In this document: one piece after another, positions 62,694 through 64,000 of the stretch
Layout of the letters: each line of letters opens with the position of its first letter
Numbering within the stretch: position 1 is the first letter of the stretch
From: Maricurvus nonylphenolicus
Lineage (GTDB): Bacteria; Pseudomonadota; Gammaproteobacteria; Pseudomonadales; Cellvibrionaceae
Reading direction: 5' to 3'
Assembly (NCBI RefSeq): GCF_042854845.1
Contig: NZ_AP031498.1
Coordinates: 4,712,001-4,776,000, forward strand
DNA length: 64,000 nt
Notes under the pieces: generated by a model
The model's database searches: none
Told to the model about the DNA's origin: nothing
Seen by the model: only the letters and a program-made list of their open reading frames with translations
Position numbers and translations under genes: made by a program

Positions 62694-63644
62694 ATGCAAG
62701 TCGATGTCGGTGTTGCGTTTTTTCTGTTAGGTGTATTTGCCAGCCTGGTGCGCGCAGATATTCAGTTCCCCAAATCGCTCTACCAGTCGCTGGTCTTGTT
62801 CCTTATGCTAGCCATTGGTCTCAAAGGTGGCGTAGCTCTGGCGGAACATGCCTCATGGGAATTACTTGGACAATCCTTTACGGTTATCGCGTTTGGATTT
62901 GCGCTACCGTTTATTGCGTTCCCCATTTTATATTATTTCGGCAAACTACCACGCTGGGATGCCGCCTCAATCGCAGCTCATTATGGCTCAGTATCGGTAG
63001 GCACCTACGCCGTTGCAGTGGCTTTCCTCGAAGCCAAAAATATTGAATATGAAGCTTATATTCCATTATTTGTGGTACTACTGGAAATGCCCGCTATTGT
63101 TGTCGGATTGGCATTGGCAAAGCGCAAAACGAATACCCCGGAACAAGCTGAAGAAAAACGCCAACTGTTACACGAAGTGCTATTCAATCAAGGAGTAGTC
63201 CTGATGGTTGGCGGACTCTTAATTGGATTCCTCGCCGGAGATAATATCAAGGGAGTAGCACCTTTCTTCTTTGACCTTTTTAAAGGTGTACTGGCACTGT
63301 TCTTACTCGAAATGGGCATGGTAGCAGCCAGCCGCCTAAAAGATATTAAACAAGTCGGCAGTTTTATGCTGGCCTTTGGTATGGCCATGCCCATTGTCGG
63401 CGGCATACTCGGCTGTCTATTGGGGCTGGCCATAGGGTTATCCACTGGCGGCGCTATTTTATTAGCGGTGCTGGGGGGCAGCGCCTCTTATATTGCCGTA
63501 CCCGCGGCGATGCGAGTTGCCCTACCCAATGCCAATCACAGCCTTTCTATCAGCTCATCACTGGGGGTCAGCTTTCCCTTTAACGTGCTGGTGGGCATTC
63601 CCACTTATACGGTTCTTGCCCAGTGGATTACTGGCGCGATCTAA
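62694..63644 (+). CDS. SbtA-type sodium-dependent bicarbonate permease
   Basis: Integral membrane protein of 316 residues with about ten predicted helices. The opening VDVGVAFFLLGVFASLVRADIQFPKSLYQSLVLFLMLAIGLKGG in outline, AHYGSVSVGTYAVAVAFLE and LGGSASYIAVPAAMRVALPNANHSLSISSSLGVSFPFN in outline are hallmarks of the family. It would import bicarbonate with sodium. No SbtB-like PII gene or RuBisCO is seen. With the adjacent CbbR-like regulator it probably serves anaplerotic or low-carbon CO2 supply. Confidence 0.9.
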   Translation: MQVDVGVAFFLLGVFASLVRADIQFPKSLYQSLVLFLMLAIGLKGGVALAEHASWELLGQSFTVIAFGFALPFIAFPILYYFGKLPRWDAASIAAHYGSVSVGTYAVAVAFLEAKNIEYEAYIPLFVVLLEMPAIVVGLALAKRKTNTPEQAEEKRQLLHEVLFNQGVVLMVGGLLIGFLAGDNIKGVAPFFFDLFKGVLALFLLEMGMVAASRLKDIKQVGSFMLAFGMAMPIVGGILGCLLGLAIGLSTGGAILLAVLGGSASYIAVPAAMRVALPNANHSLSISSSLGVSFPFNVLVGIPTYTVLAQWITGAI

Positions 63645-63961
63645 TTGCTGGTACGATCAACAGCCGAGCCAACGCGGGTCTTAAGGGCCCGCTCCTCAAA
63701 AGAAGATAAGCCACCACCTTCGAATCGATATGCCAAGCGATCTACTTTACCGGCCAGTTTGGCATCAATCACTTTATCGTAGTGGTAATTGATAAAGTCG
63801 ACACAGCTGGTATCGGCATCCGATGTCTTACTGCCAAACCAATTAAAGCAGGTCGCCAGTGAAGGGGAATCATTGAATGCTGTGGTCTTGGCATATACAT
63901 CGTAAGAAACCAATCCCAATATCATGGATGGCAAAAACCATTTAGGTGCGCGATAGGTCAT
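63641..63961 (-). CDS. exported protein of unknown function
   Basis: Protein of 106 residues with a signal peptide (WFLPSMILGLVSYDVYA). The mature part contains two Cys (ATCFNWFG and TSCVDFIN) that could form a disulfide. Its stop overlaps the sbtA stop by 3 bases in convergent orientation. I do not recognise a family. The ATG at 63961 has GGAGTATCGCT upstream, which supports translation. Confidence 0.65.
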   Translation of the reverse strand: MTYRAPKWFLPSMILGLVSYDVYAKTTAFNDSPSLATCFNWFGSKTSDADTSCVDFINYHYDKVIDAKLAGKVDRLAYRFEGGGLSSFEERALKTRVGSAVDRTSN

Positions 63962-64000
63962 AGCGATACTCCTGAACCCGTTGTTTTTTTAACGACAAGT

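Overview
This window reads as chromosome from a marine-type gammaproteobacterium, probably of the Cellvibrionales/Spongiibacteraceae kind. That placement is an inference from moderate GC, several large TonB-dependent receptors, CreD, an OxyR–KatG pair, an SbtA-type bicarbonate permease and dense acyl-CoA catabolic clusters. No rRNA, tRNA, CRISPR array, prophage or intact insertion sequence was seen. Two decayed IS3-family transposase fragments (about 11.75-11.87 kb and 36.43-36.48 kb) mark older rearrangement points.

Region 1 (0-11.3 kb, mostly + strand): the end of a SulP anion transporter, a MalT/AlkS-like LuxR regulator, then acyl-CoA dehydrogenase, SCP-x-type thiolase, acyl-CoA ligase and a saccharopine-dehydrogenase-like enzyme, closed by a good terminator; a second acyl-CoA dehydrogenase follows. 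Region 2 (11.3-20 kb): a degraded strip with a solitary kinase N-lobe and an IS3 relic, then a LysR–SDR–bicupin set, a quinone-reductase-like MDR, a Tat-exported kelch protein, CreD and a degenerate HD-GYP protein. Region 3 (20-27.4 kb): a TonB receptor, a Tat-exported spermidine-dehydrogenase-like flavoprotein, a lipoprotein and a DoxX-like protein in one minus-strand operon, with an AraC regulator and two near-identical upstream operators. Region 4 (27.4-36.5 kb): OxyR and an exported catalase-peroxidase, a lipoprotein beta-propeller, a PhyH dioxygenase, TetR, and two periplasmic solute-binding proteins without a permease.

Region 5 (36.5-61.3 kb) is a catabolic island with two regulatory systems. 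The first half is SDR–ligase–MaoC–citrate-synthase-like–aldehyde dehydrogenase–TonB receptor, ending at a terminator, with two 18-bp palindromes upstream. The same palindrome lies between a haloalkane-dehalogenase-like gene and a thioesterase gene, and a weaker version lies upstream of a TetR gene, so a TetR regulon is proposed. The second half is ligase–APH kinase–SDR–ACAD–MDR, plus AraC and enoyl-CoA hydratase–TonB receptor. Its kinase and dehydrogenase look like the two halves of mammalian ACAD10/ACAD11, and the operon has the same protein classes as the lva levulinate pathway of Pseudomonas putida. This suggests 4-hydroxyacyl-CoA breakdown by phosphorylation and elimination. A 67-68 bp element with fixed internal spacing occurs four times (35.05, 56.53, 57.71, 61.21 kb), three of them directly upstream of minus-strand genes, and is the best candidate for a previously undescribed AraC-type promoter family.

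Region 6 (61.3-64 kb): a CbbR-like LysR regulator divergent from a small membrane protein and SbtA, with clustered ATCTAT half-sites between them. The natural substrates of the catabolic modules cannot be read from sequence alone.
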